Source: Streptomyces sp. NBC_00670
GTDB taxonomy: Bacteria; Actinomycetota; Actinomycetes; Streptomycetales; Streptomycetaceae
DNA: 64,000 nt
Direction of reading: 5' to 3'
Assembly: GCF_036226765.1 (NCBI RefSeq)
Contig: NZ_CP109017.1
Location: 4,589,001 to 4,653,000 of the forward strand
Numbering within the stretch: the first letter of the stretch is position 1; the number at the start of each line of letters is the position of its first letter. This document shows positions 17,235-24,828 of the stretch, piece by piece. The notes beneath the pieces are model-generated. The model saw only the letters and a list, made by a program, of their open reading frames with translations, had not been told where the DNA came from and did no database searches. Position numbers and translations under genes: made by a program.

Positions 17235-17264
17235 AGACTAGCCGCTTACCGCCTACGCGCGTAG
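17235..17264 (-). promoter_or_regulatory. deoD promoter with 12-bp palindromic operator
   Basis: On the minus strand the perfect palindrome CTACGCGCGTAG (17264-17253) covers the expected -35 position. A -10-like TAGTCT (17240-17235) follows and ends seven bases before the GTG start. The palindrome is identical to the one at 6717-6728 before deoC and has similar distance from the start codon (26 against 20 bases). Confidence 0.65.
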
Positions 17265-17330
17265 ATGACGGAGGTCACGGGAGTGCGATCGTTGTCGTGT
17301 CGTGCCCCAGGGGCCGGGCTCGCGCCCGCC

Positions 17331-17486
17331 GTCCCTGCCTTTACCGTCCTTGACAAGGGGCTTCGCCCCTTGGACCTCTTGGGTGCGTTGTCGGCTTGCG
17401 GCCGGTGGGGGCTTGTCGCGCAGTTCCCCGCGCCCCTTAAAAGCGGGGGGCGCCCCCGAGTTTTCAGGGGCGCGGGGAACTGCGCG
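17331..17486 (-). repeat. Composite 3'-end repeat, unit 2 (after GGCT-like gene)
   Basis: Two copies of the 20-bp core A face each other (17418-17437 and 17466-17485), with an inner GC hairpin between them. Together they can fold into one long hairpin of about 70 nt with a TAAAA/TTTT-pairing collar. On the minus strand the second core is followed by a long spacer containing GACAACGCACCC, then GGTCC, hairpin B (17354-17372, TTC/GAA loop) and a degenerate G-rich tail. This is the same order as the other units, downstream of the gene at 17569-18006. Confidence 0.85.
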
Positions 17487-17568
17487 AACAACCAGGACGT
17501 ACCCGCACCCGCCGAACAACAGAAGCCCCCGAGTTGTCAGGCGCCCCTCGACAGCCATGACGCACCGC

Positions 17569-18006
17569 TCAGCACGGGCGCTTGCGCAGCTCCATCACGT
17601 AATCGTGCGGCGCGCCCGCCGACTCCGCCGCGTCGGCGAGCTCACCGAGATAGCGGGCGGACGGCAGTCCGCCCTCGTACGCGTTGAGGACGTACGCCCA
17701 CGCGGACTCCTCCCCGTCCAGCGTGTGCACCCGCACCTTCAGGCGGCGGTATATGTCCATGCCGACGCCCTCCCACCCGTCCAGCGCGTCCTCGTCCATC
17801 GGGGCGATGTCGTACAGCGCGACGAAGACCTGGGAACCCGGCGCCTCCACGAGCGTCGCGAGGGCGCCCTCCCAGCTCATCTGCTCGCCGCCGAACGTGA
17901 GCCGCCAGTCGTTCAGCCAGCCCGTGGCGCGCAGCGGCGAGTGCGGGGCGCGGCGGGTCATCAGCCGCGCGTCGAGGTTGCCGGCGTACGCGGCGTAGAG
18001 CGACAT
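17569..18006 (-). CDS. Gamma-glutamylcyclotransferase-fold protein
   Basis: A 145-aa protein beginning MSLYAAYAGNLDARLM, where YAAYAGNL is the glycine-containing phosphate-like loop of the gamma-glutamylcyclotransferase (GGCT) fold (usually Y.AYGSNL). The expected catalytic acidic residue may be the Glu or Asp in DALDGWEGVG. The length fits the fold (about 140-150). Activity on gamma-glutamyl peptides is possible but not assured, because many members have other roles. I chose the ATG that starts the conserved loop. It is divergent from lpdA. Confidence 0.8.
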   Translation of the reverse strand: MSLYAAYAGNLDARLMTRRAPHSPLRATGWLNDWRLTFGGEQMSWEGALATLVEAPGSQVFVALYDIAPMDEDALDGWEGVGMDIYRRLKVRVHTLDGEESAWAYVLNAYEGGLPSARYLGELADAAESAGAPHDYVMELRKRPC

Positions 18007-18134
18007 GAGCGCAGCGTACGGCAGTCCCGGGCGCCCCACCCGGGCAGCGCCCGGGGTGCCGTACCGGCGCGGGTCCCGTCCGGACGCGCCCCGCCGTCGG
18101 CCCCGGCGGGAAGCATCTTGAAGCGTGCGGGACA

Positions 18135-19595
18135 ATGGAGTACGTGACTCGGATCGTGATCATTGGTGGCGGACCCGGCGGATACGAAGCGGCGCTGGTG
18201 GCCGCGCAGCTCGGCGCGGAGGTGACCGTCGTCGACTGCGACGGCCTGGGCGGCGCGTCGGTGCTGACCGACTGCGTGCCCTCGAAGACCCTCATCGCCA
18301 CCGCCGAGGTGATGACCACCTTCGACTCCTCCTACGAGGAGCTCGGCATCATCGTCGCCGACGACACCCCGCCCCTGGAGCAGGCCGCCCGCGTGGTCGG
18401 GGTCGACCTGGGCAAGGTCAACCGACGGGTCAAGCGGCTCGCGCTCGCCCAGTCGCACGACATCACCGCCTCCGTGACCCGGGCCGGCGCCCGGGTGGTG
18501 CGCGGGCGCGGCCGGCTGGAGGGCATGCAGGCCGTCGACGGCTCGCGCACGGTCGTCGTCCGGGCCGCCGACGGCAGCGAGGAGCGGCTCACCGCCGACG
18601 CCGTCCTCATCGCCACCGGCGGTCACCCGCGCGAGCTGCCCGACGCGCAGCCCGACGGCGAGCGCATCCTGAACTGGACCCAGGTCTACGACCTCGACGA
18701 GCTGCCCGAGGAGCTCATCGTGGTCGGCTCCGGCGTCACCGGTGCCGAGTTCGCCGGTGCCTACCAGGCGCTCGGCTCCAAGGTCACCCTGGTCTCCTCG
18801 CGCGACCGGGTGCTGCCCGGCGAGGACCCGGACGCCGCCGCCGTCCTGGAGGACGTCTTCCGGCGCCGCGGCATGAACGTCATGGCCCGCTCCCGTGCCC
18901 AGTCCGCCAAGCGGGTCGGCGACCGGGTCGAGGTCACGCTCGCCGACGGCCGGGTCATCACCGGTTCGCACTGTCTGATGGCGGTCGGCGCCATCCCGAA
19001 CAGCGCGGGCATGGGCCTGGAGGAGGCCGGCGTCCAGCTGCGCGACTCCGGGCACATCCGCACCGACCGCGTCTCGCGCACGACGGCGCCGGGTGTGTAC
19101 GCCGCCGGTGACGTCACCGGCGTCTTCGCGCTCGCCTCGGTGGCGGCGATGCAGGGCCGCATCGCGATGTACCACTTCCTCGGCGACGCCGTGGCCCCGC
19201 TCAACCTCAAGACCGTCTCGGCCAACGTCTTCACCGACCCCGAGATCGCCACCGTCGGCTACTCGCAGGCCGACGTCGACGCCGGGAAGATCGACGCCCG
19301 CGTCGTCAAGCTGCCGCTGCTGCGCAACCCGCGCGCCAAGATGCAGGGCATCCGGGACGGCTTCGTCAAGATCTTCTGCCGCCCGGGCACCGAGATCGTG
19401 GTCGGCGGTGTGGTCGTCGCACCGCGCGCCTCGGAACTGATCCACCCCATCTCGATCGCGGTCGACAACAACCTGACGGTCGAACAGATCGCGAACGCGT
19501 TCACCGTGTACCCGTCCCTGTCGGGTTCGATCGCCGAGGTCGCCCGCCAGCTCCACACCCGCAAGGCGACCGGAGAGACGACCGGCGGGGCGTGA
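18135..19595 (+). CDS. lpdA: LpdA-type NAD(P)H quinone reductase (flavoprotein disulfide reductase family)
   Basis: A 486-aa flavoprotein. The FAD-binding motif is VIIGGGPGGYEAA, the NAD-binding motif is VVGSGVTGAEFA, the second FAD motif is VYAAGDVTG, and the dimerisation domain ends HPISIAVDNNLTVEQI. The position of the first redox cysteine is lost: GGASVLTDCVPSK replaces GGTCLN.GCIPSK. This matches M. tuberculosis LpdA (Rv3303c), which is not a dihydrolipoamide dehydrogenase but reduces quinones. A GTG at 18144, three bases after GGAG, is an alternative start giving VTRIVIIGGG. Confidence 0.9.
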   Translation: MEYVTRIVIIGGGPGGYEAALVAAQLGAEVTVVDCDGLGGASVLTDCVPSKTLIATAEVMTTFDSSYEELGIIVADDTPPLEQAARVVGVDLGKVNRRVKRLALAQSHDITASVTRAGARVVRGRGRLEGMQAVDGSRTVVVRAADGSEERLTADAVLIATGGHPRELPDAQPDGERILNWTQVYDLDELPEELIVVGSGVTGAEFAGAYQALGSKVTLVSSRDRVLPGEDPDAAAVLEDVFRRRGMNVMARSRAQSAKRVGDRVEVTLADGRVITGSHCLMAVGAIPNSAGMGLEEAGVQLRDSGHIRTDRVSRTTAPGVYAAGDVTGVFALASVAAMQGRIAMYHFLGDAVAPLNLKTVSANVFTDPEIATVGYSQADVDAGKIDARVVKLPLLRNPRAKMQGIRDGFVKIFCRPGTEIVVGGVVVAPRASELIHPISIAVDNNLTVEQIANAFTVYPSLSGSIAEVARQLHTRKATGETTGGA

Positions 19596-19705
19596 GACCC
19601 CGCCGGGAAGCGCGTATACCACTTGTGACCCCCCTGTGCGAACAACTTCTGTTATTCGGCGCAAACTGCTGAAAGCAGGCGGTCGTTGGGGTTACTGTCA
19701 GTTTC

Positions 19706-20656
19706 GTGTTCGCTGCAGAACGTCGCCAATTGATCCTCGAAATGGTGCGCGCGAACGGGGCCGTGTCGCTCCGTGAGCTCGCCCGCGTCGTCCAGACCTC
19801 CGAAGTGACCGTACGGCGGGACGTGCGCGCGCTGGAGGCAGAAGGACTCCTCGACCGCCGGCACGGCGGTGCGGTACTGCCGGGCGGGTTCACGCGGGAG
19901 TCCGGCTTTCCGCAGAAATCCCATCTCGCGACCGCCGAGAAGACGGCCATCGCCGATCTCGCCGCGAGCCTCGTCGAAGAGGGCGAGGCGATCGTGGTCG
20001 GTGCGGGCACCACCACGCAGGAGCTGGCCCGTCGGCTCGCCCGGGTGCCGGGGCTGACGGTCGTCACCAACTCCCTGCTGGTGGCGCAGGCCCTCGCGCA
20101 CGCCAACCGGGTGGAGGTCGTGATGACCGGCGGCACCCTGCGCGGCTCCAACTACGCGCTGGTCGGGTCGGGGGCGGAACAGTCCTTGCAGGGGCTGCGG
20201 GTCTCCCGGGCGTTCCTCTCCGGCGCCGGGCTCACCGCCGAGCGGGGGCTCTCCACGTCCAACATGCTCTCCGCGTCGGTCGACCGGGCGTTGGTGCAGG
20301 CGGCGGCGGAGGTGGTCGTCCTGGCGGACCACACGAAGCTGGGCACGGACACGATGTTCCAGACCGTGCCGACGGATCTGATCACCCGGCTCGTGACCGA
20401 CGAGCCGCCCGCACACGACGACCGTGCGGGCGGGGAATTGCAGGCGCTGGCCGACCAGGGCGTGCAGATCGCGGTGGCCGGGGCGGGGGGTGGCGAGACG
20501 GGTCCCGCCGGGGGCCGGCAGGCGCGGCGGGACGTCGGCCTGCCGGGGCCGAGACGGCAGGGTCCGACGGCCCCGCAGCTCCGCAGCGCACCGGTCCTCG
20601 GCGACCCCCCGGGCGGCGACCGCCCGGCCCGAGTCGCCGACCTCCGCCGCCGCTGA
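19706..20656 (+). CDS. DeoR/GlpR-family transcriptional regulator
   Basis: A 316-aa protein. The N-terminal DeoR HTH is complete (ERRQLILEMV...VSLRELARVVQTSEVTVRRDV), followed by GLLDRRHGGAV. The sugar-phosphate-binding domain has VVGAGTTTQELARRL, VVTNSLLVA, MTGGTLR and VLADHTKLG. After about residue 255 there is an unusual 60-residue Pro/Gly/Arg-rich tail not typical of the family. The GTG start lies seven bases after a TACTGT -10-like element, so a leaderless message is likely. The ligand is probably a phosphorylated sugar. Control of the deo genes is possible but unproven. Confidence 0.88.
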   Translation: MFAAERRQLILEMVRANGAVSLRELARVVQTSEVTVRRDVRALEAEGLLDRRHGGAVLPGGFTRESGFPQKSHLATAEKTAIADLAASLVEEGEAIVVGAGTTTQELARRLARVPGLTVVTNSLLVAQALAHANRVEVVMTGGTLRGSNYALVGSGAEQSLQGLRVSRAFLSGAGLTAERGLSTSNMLSASVDRALVQAAAEVVVLADHTKLGTDTMFQTVPTDLITRLVTDEPPAHDDRAGGELQALADQGVQIAVAGAGGGETGPAGGRQARRDVGLPGPRRQGPTAPQLRSAPVLGDPPGGDRPARVADLRRR

Positions 20657-20732
20657 CGCCGCCGTGCGGCTCGTTTGAGGGGTAGGGGTGCGTGGGGGTG
20701 GGTTCCCGGCCGCGGGCGCGATGTTGCTGATC

Positions 20733-21053
20733 GCGCAGTTCCCCGCGCCCCTGAAAGAGGGGGCGTGCCCTGGGTTGTCGTGTGCGGGTGCGCTGTGGTT
20801 GCTCGCGCAGTTCCCCGCGCCCCTGGGTTGGCTGGGGTGACCCGGAGGGTGGGGGGCGCGGCCCCGAGCCCTCTCGGGGGTCCAGGGGGCGGAGCCCCTT
20901 GCGTCTTTCGGGGGTGCAGGGGGCGGAGCCCCCGCTGGGGTGGTGGGGCTGAGCCCCGCCTTTCATCCCACTCCACCCCCACCCCCCCCCGGGGTCAAAG
21001 GGGCGGAGCCCCTTGAGGATGGGACGGGCAGGGGCGGCGGGGGCGAGGAAAAC
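20733..21053. repeat. Expanded composite-repeat cluster between deoR-type gene and accA2
   Basis: The 422-bp gap 20657-21078 has no gene. It holds two reverse copies of core A (20733-20752, 20805-20824). Four hairpins of the GGGGC-NNN-GCCCC type follow (stems near 20886-20898, 20919-20933, 20945-20957, 20998-21014). A G-rich tail C in plus orientation ends the cluster (21018-21053). Core and tail face opposite ways here, unlike the single units. Confidence 0.85.
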
Positions 21054-21078
21054 GCCCCGCCACCCCCGGAGGGAACCG

Positions 21079-22851
21079 TCAGTCCTTGATCTCGCAGAGG
21101 GGCGCGCCCGACGTCACGCTCGCGCCCACCTCCGCACCGAGCCCCTTCACCGTGCCCGCCTTGTGGGCATTGATCGGCTGCTCCATCTTCATCGCCTCCA
21201 GGACGACGATCAGATCGCCCTCCTTGACCTCCTGGCCCTCCTCGACCGCGATCTTGACGATCGTCCCCTGCATGGGAGAGGCCAGCGTGTCGCCCGAGGC
21301 CACGGGACCCGACTTCTTCGCGGCCCGCCGCTTCGGCTTCGCGCCCGCCGCCAGCCCCGTCCGCGCCAGCGTCATCCCCAACGACGCCGGCAACGACACC
21401 TCCAGCCGCTTGCCGCCGACCTCGACGACCACCGTCTCGCGGCCCGACTCCTCGTCACCCTCCGCATCCGCGACCGCGGAGAACGGCTTGATCTCGTTGA
21501 CGAACTCCGTCTCGATCCACCGCGTGTGCACGGTGAACGGATCGGCGGACCCGGTCAGCTCCGGCCCGAAGGCGGGGTCGCGGACCACCGCGCGGTGGAA
21601 CGGGATGGCCGTGGCCATGCCCTCCACCTGGAACTCGTCCAGGGCACGGGCCGCCCGCTGCAACGCCTCCGCCCGCGTACGCCCCGTCACGATCAGCTTC
21701 GCCAGCAGCGAGTCCCACGCCGGACCGATGACCGACCCGGCCTCGACGCCCGCGTCCAGCCGGACACCCGGCCCCGACGGCGGGTCGAACCGCGTCACGG
21801 TCCCCGGCGCGGGCAGGAAGCCCCGGCCCGGGTCCTCGCCGTTGATGCGGAACTCGAAGGAGTGCCCGCGCAGCGGCGGGTCGTCGTAGCCGAGCTTCTC
21901 GCCGTCGGCGATGCGGAACATCTCGCGCACGAGGTCGATCCCGGAGACCTCCTCGGTCACCGGGTGCTCGACCTGGAGCCGCGTGTTGACCTCCAGGAAG
22001 GAGATCGTGCCGTCCGCCCCGACGAGGAACTCCACGGTGCCGGCGCCGACGTACCCGGCCTCCTTCAGGATGGCCTTGGAGGCGGAGTACAGCTGGTCCA
22101 TCTGCTCCTTGGAGAGGAACGGCGCCGGGGCCTCCTCCACCAGCTTCTGGTGCCGGCGCTGCAGCGAGCAGTCACGCGTGGAGACGACGACCACGTTGCC
22201 GTGGGAGTCGGCCAGGCACTGCGTCTCCACGTGCCGGGGCTTGTCCAGGTACCGCTCGACGAAGCACTCGCCGCGCCCGAACGCGGCCACGGCCTCGCGC
22301 ACCGCAGAGTCGTACAGCTCGGGCACCTCGTCCAGGGTGCGTGCCACCTTCAGACCGCGCCCGCCGCCGCCGAACGCGGCCTTGATCGCGATGGGCAGGC
22401 CGTGCTCCTCGGCGAAGGCCACGACCTCCTCCGCGCCGGACACCGGGTCCGGCGTGCCGGCCACCAGCGGGGCGCCGGCGCGCTGCGCGATGTGCCGGGC
22501 GGCGACCTTGTCGCCGAGGTCGCGGATGGCGTGCGGGGGCGGGCCGATCCAGATCAGGCCCGCGTCCAGGACCGCCTGGGCGAACTCCGCGTTCTCGGAG
22601 AGGAAGCCGTATCCGGGGTGAACGGCGTCCGCGCCGGAGTCCGCGGCGGCCTGGAGCACCTTGGCGATGTCCAGGTAGCTGGTGGCCGGGGTGTCCCCGC
22701 CCAGGGCGAACGCCTCGTCGGCGACGCGCACGTGCACCGCGTCCCGGTCCGGTTCCGCGTAGACCGCCACGCTGGCGATGCCGGCGTCGCGGCAGGCCCG
22801 GGCGACACGGACAGCGATTTCGCCACGGTTGGCGATCAACACCTTGCGCAC
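21079..22851 (-). CDS. accA2: Acyl-CoA carboxylase alpha subunit (biotin carboxylase + BCCP)
   Basis: A 590-aa subunit. It carboxylates biotin using ATP and bicarbonate and carries the biotin itself. Visible are KVLIANRGEIAVRV at the N-terminus, the ATP-grasp glycine loop KAAFGGGGRGLKV, the catalytic region EVNTRLQVEHPVTE, and the biotin site EAMKMEQPI about 35 residues from the end. I chose the GTG at 22851 because GGGAG lies five bases upstream; this gives the 590-aa length I recall for the S. coelicolor AccA proteins. It partners with PccB and PccE at 24.6-26.4 kb. Confidence 0.95.
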   Translation of the reverse strand: MRKVLIANRGEIAVRVARACRDAGIASVAVYAEPDRDAVHVRVADEAFALGGDTPATSYLDIAKVLQAAADSGADAVHPGYGFLSENAEFAQAVLDAGLIWIGPPPHAIRDLGDKVAARHIAQRAGAPLVAGTPDPVSGAEEVVAFAEEHGLPIAIKAAFGGGGRGLKVARTLDEVPELYDSAVREAVAAFGRGECFVERYLDKPRHVETQCLADSHGNVVVVSTRDCSLQRRHQKLVEEAPAPFLSKEQMDQLYSASKAILKEAGYVGAGTVEFLVGADGTISFLEVNTRLQVEHPVTEEVSGIDLVREMFRIADGEKLGYDDPPLRGHSFEFRINGEDPGRGFLPAPGTVTRFDPPSGPGVRLDAGVEAGSVIGPAWDSLLAKLIVTGRTRAEALQRAARALDEFQVEGMATAIPFHRAVVRDPAFGPELTGSADPFTVHTRWIETEFVNEIKPFSAVADAEGDEESGRETVVVEVGGKRLEVSLPASLGMTLARTGLAAGAKPKRRAAKKSGPVASGDTLASPMQGTIVKIAVEEGQEVKEGDLIVVLEAMKMEQPINAHKAGTVKGLGAEVGASVTSGAPLCEIKD

Positions 22852-23124
22852 GATGGCTCCCTCTCCTTGAAACAAGCCGAGTTTAGGGACTGCCGACACG
22901 ACGTTTCGACCCGTGCCCATTGGTGAGCTTGCCCACACGGAGCGTGAGTCGGGGCTCACTCGACCGGCGAAACCCCTTGTCGCACCGGAGTACGCGGGGG
23001 CCCTCCCGGAAACCCTAGCCCTCCGGTGTGGTCAAGGTCTCTGTGCGGCCGTGCTGCGGCCGGTCGTGTTTCTTTGTGGAGTCCCTACTAATGGCCCAAT
23101 GATTCTTTGCCCCTGCCGCACCCC
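22852..23124. other. Intergenic leader between accA2 and membrane-protein gene
   Basis: The divergent gap has no gene. The stretch 23060-23115 (around TTTCTTTGTGG and CTACTAATGGCCCAATGATT) is clearly richer in A/T than its surroundings, as expected of a promoter region. The defined promoter for the plus-strand gene is listed separately. Confidence 0.5.
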
Positions 23125-23182
23125 TTGTCCCAACCCTTACCCGTGAGTAGCGTGCCCGATGTCCGGTACGTACTCGTGGTAA
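23125..23182 (+). promoter_or_regulatory. Promoter plus seven-codon leaderless micro-ORF
   Basis: The -35 TTGTCC (23125-23130) and -10 TAGCGT (23148-23153) are exactly 17 bases apart. The expected start of transcription falls on the ATG at 23159, which opens a seven-codon frame (Met-Ser-Gly-Thr-Tyr-Ser-Trp, stop 23180-23182). The main gene begins 27 bases later. Confidence 0.5.
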
Positions 23183-23209
23183 CGCGGGGGAAGGCGGGGG
23201 TGGGGCGGA

Positions 23210-23728
23210 GTGCTGCGCAGACCGGTGGCGCTGGTGACGGCGGTCGTGCTCTTCTGCGAGGCGGTGGGCGTCGCGCTGCTCAACTGGACCCTGGGCACGC
23301 TCGTGGACCACCAGCACATGTCCCTCGCCGGCCTCGACCCGGACAAGATGTCCGCGTCGTCGAAGATCGGCGGCCTGGTCTTCGGCCTCTACTTCGTGCT
23401 GTGCGGCATCGCCGCGCTGGCGGTCTGCGTACGCAACCGCCCGTCCGCCGGGCTCGGCCGCGTACTGCTGATCAGCGCGGCCGTGGTGCACGCGGTGCTG
23501 GGCGCGTTCGCGGTGGGACTGATCGGGTGGCGGGCGTTCGCCTACCTGATGGTCGTCTTCGCGCTGATCGTGCTCACGCTGATGACGTACGACCGGGCGC
23601 AGGAGCAGCCGCGTCCCGCCGCGACGGACGCCCCGGGGCCCCCGGACCCCTCGGCGGGGCCGGCGGGACAGCCCGCCGACCCCGGACCCGTCAGCGCTCC
23701 TGGACCGGGGGCGCCCACAACTCCGTGA
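23210..23728 (+). CDS. Four-helix membrane protein, 172 aa
   Basis: Four hydrophobic segments are visible: ALVTAVVLFCEAVGVALLNW, IGGLVFGLYFVLCGIAALAVCV, VLLISAAVVHAVLGAFAVGLIGW and FAYLMVVFALIVLTLM. A Pro/Ala-rich cytoplasmic tail of about 45 residues follows. The start is GTG with GGCGGAG just before it. The 3' end overlaps the convergent maf gene by 38 bases. It is a conserved Streptomyces gene of unknown function by position; I do not recognise a named family. Confidence 0.75.
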   Translation: MLRRPVALVTAVVLFCEAVGVALLNWTLGTLVDHQHMSLAGLDPDKMSASSKIGGLVFGLYFVLCGIAALAVCVRNRPSAGLGRVLLISAAVVHAVLGAFAVGLIGWRAFAYLMVVFALIVLTLMTYDRAQEQPRPAATDAPGPPDPSAGPAGQPADPGPVSAPGPGAPTTP

Positions 23729-24320
23729 TGCTCACGCCCAGTTCCGCCAGCAGCCGGCGGAGCAGCGGCAGACTGAGCCCGATGACGTTGCCGTGGTCGC
23801 CCTCGATGCCGTCGATGAACGGCGCCGAGCGGCCGTCCAGCGTGAACGCGCCCGCGACGTGCAGCGGCTCCCCGGAGGCGACGTAGGCGGCGATCTCGTC
23901 GTCCGTCGGCTCCCCGAAGCGGACCACGGTGGACGCGGTCGCCGAGACGTGCCGGCCGGTCGCGGTGTCCCACACGCAGTGGCCCGTCTGCAGCGTGCCG
24001 GCCCGGCCGCGCATCGCCTTCCAGCGGGCCGTGGCCTCCTCGGCGTCGGCGGGCTTGCCGAGCGCCCGGCCGTCCAGGTCCAGTACCGAGTCGCAGCCGA
24101 CCACGAGCGCGCCGCGCACGTCCGGGCGGGCCGCCACGACGGACGCCTTCGCCTCGGCGAGGGCGAGCGCCAGCTCGGCGGGGGTGGGGGCGGTGAAGGG
24201 GTCCTCGTCCACTCCGCTGACGACGACCTCCGGAGCGAGCCCCGCCTGACGGAGCAGGCCGAGGCGGGCGGGGGACTGGGAGGCGAGCACGAGGCGGCGG
24301 GGCGGCGACTGATCGGTCAT
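23691..24320 (-). CDS. maf: Maf-family nucleoside triphosphate pyrophosphatase
   Basis: A 209-aa house-cleaning enzyme. The N-terminal loop LVLASQSPARLGLLRQAG, the catalytic region GCDSVLDLDGRALGKP, and FIDGIEGDHGNVIGL all match Maf proteins, which hydrolyse dTTP/UTP or modified nucleotides to monophosphates. The order birA-pccB-pccE-maf-accA matches birA-accD5-accE5-maf-accA3 in M. tuberculosis. The start is ATG at 24320. Confidence 0.92.
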   Translation of the reverse strand: MTDQSPPRRLVLASQSPARLGLLRQAGLAPEVVVSGVDEDPFTAPTPAELALALAEAKASVVAARPDVRGALVVGCDSVLDLDGRALGKPADAEEATARWKAMRGRAGTLQTGHCVWDTATGRHVSATASTVVRFGEPTDDEIAAYVASGEPLHVAGAFTLDGRSAPFIDGIEGDHGNVIGLSLPLLRRLLAELGVSITELWAPPVQER

Positions 24321-24369
24321 GCGGGTCAGGGTATTGCGCCCCGCCCGCCGCGTGCGCGGCCGGCCGTGC

Positions 24370-24498
24370 CTACAGGATGCCCAGCACGAGCATGGCCAGG
24401 ACCATGGCCAGGGCCAGGACGACGCCGAGGCGGCGCAGCATGGCCTGCGCGCCGCGCAGTTCCTCGGGCGGCTCGTTCTCGGGGTCGGACCACAGCAT
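24370..24498 (-). CDS. 42-aa membrane peptide (MmpB-like)
   Basis: ATG at 24498 opens a 42-codon frame: MLWSDPENEPPEELRGAQ, then one hydrophobic helix ending MLVLGIL, then TAG. The acidic head and single membrane helix match the small protein annotated as morphogenic membrane protein MmpB in Streptomyces, which I recall between maf and the carboxylase epsilon gene. Symbol withheld because the assignment is from memory. It lies after a strong terminator and so probably has its own promoter. Confidence 0.75.
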   Translation of the reverse strand: MLWSDPENEPPEELRGAQAMLRRLGVVLALAMVLAMLVLGIL

Positions 24499-24551
24499 GT
24501 CTTCGAGGGTGCGACCGGCCGGTCGGTCCGCGCCTGAGTACGGGTACTCAA

Positions 24552-24593
24552 CTTCCCGGGCGGCCGCGGCGGCAGCGTCGGCCGCCCGGGAAG
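24552..24593 (-). terminator. Terminator of the pccB-pccE operon
   Basis: A perfect 15-bp stem (24552-24566 with 24579-24593) with a 12-base loop lies eight bases after the pccE stop codon. Confidence 0.8.
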
Positions 24594-24600
24594 CGGGGCG

Positions 24601-24810
24601 TCAGCCCGGCCAGTACGTACGGCTCCAGGCCGTCGGGCCCGGCTGCGGCAGGCGCCGCGCCGCGAGGCGGGACGGGTCGGACCAGGCGGCGCGCGGGGCG
24701 GGCGCGGCGGGCGGCTCGGCACCGGCCGCGGCGGCCCGGGCGCGGACCACCGCGAGGGCGGCGGCGAGCTCCTCGGGGGTCGGGTTGCCCCGTACGACTT
24801 TGATCGTCAC
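24601..24810 (-). CDS. pccE: Acyl-CoA carboxylase epsilon subunit
   Basis: A 69-aa protein, MTIKVVRGNPTPEELAAALAVV, with an Ala/Pro-rich middle and a C-terminal ArgThrTyrTrpProGly ending. This is the layout of AccE/PccE small subunits that stabilise actinobacterial acyl-CoA carboxylases and raise their activity. It is 18 bases downstream of pccB and followed by a terminator, so it is the last gene of the pccB-pccE operon. Confidence 0.9.
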   Translation of the reverse strand: MTIKVVRGNPTPEELAAALAVVRARAAAAGAEPPAAPAPRAAWSDPSRLAARRLPQPGPTAWSRTYWPG

Positions 24811-24828
24811 AGCGGCTCCTTCCAGTTG

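Noticed and set aside
20733..21053. CRISPR array or transposon end suggested by repeated GC hairpins
   Set aside because: Spacing is irregular, there are no unique spacers, no transposase and no target-site duplication. Parts match the composite repeat found elsewhere.
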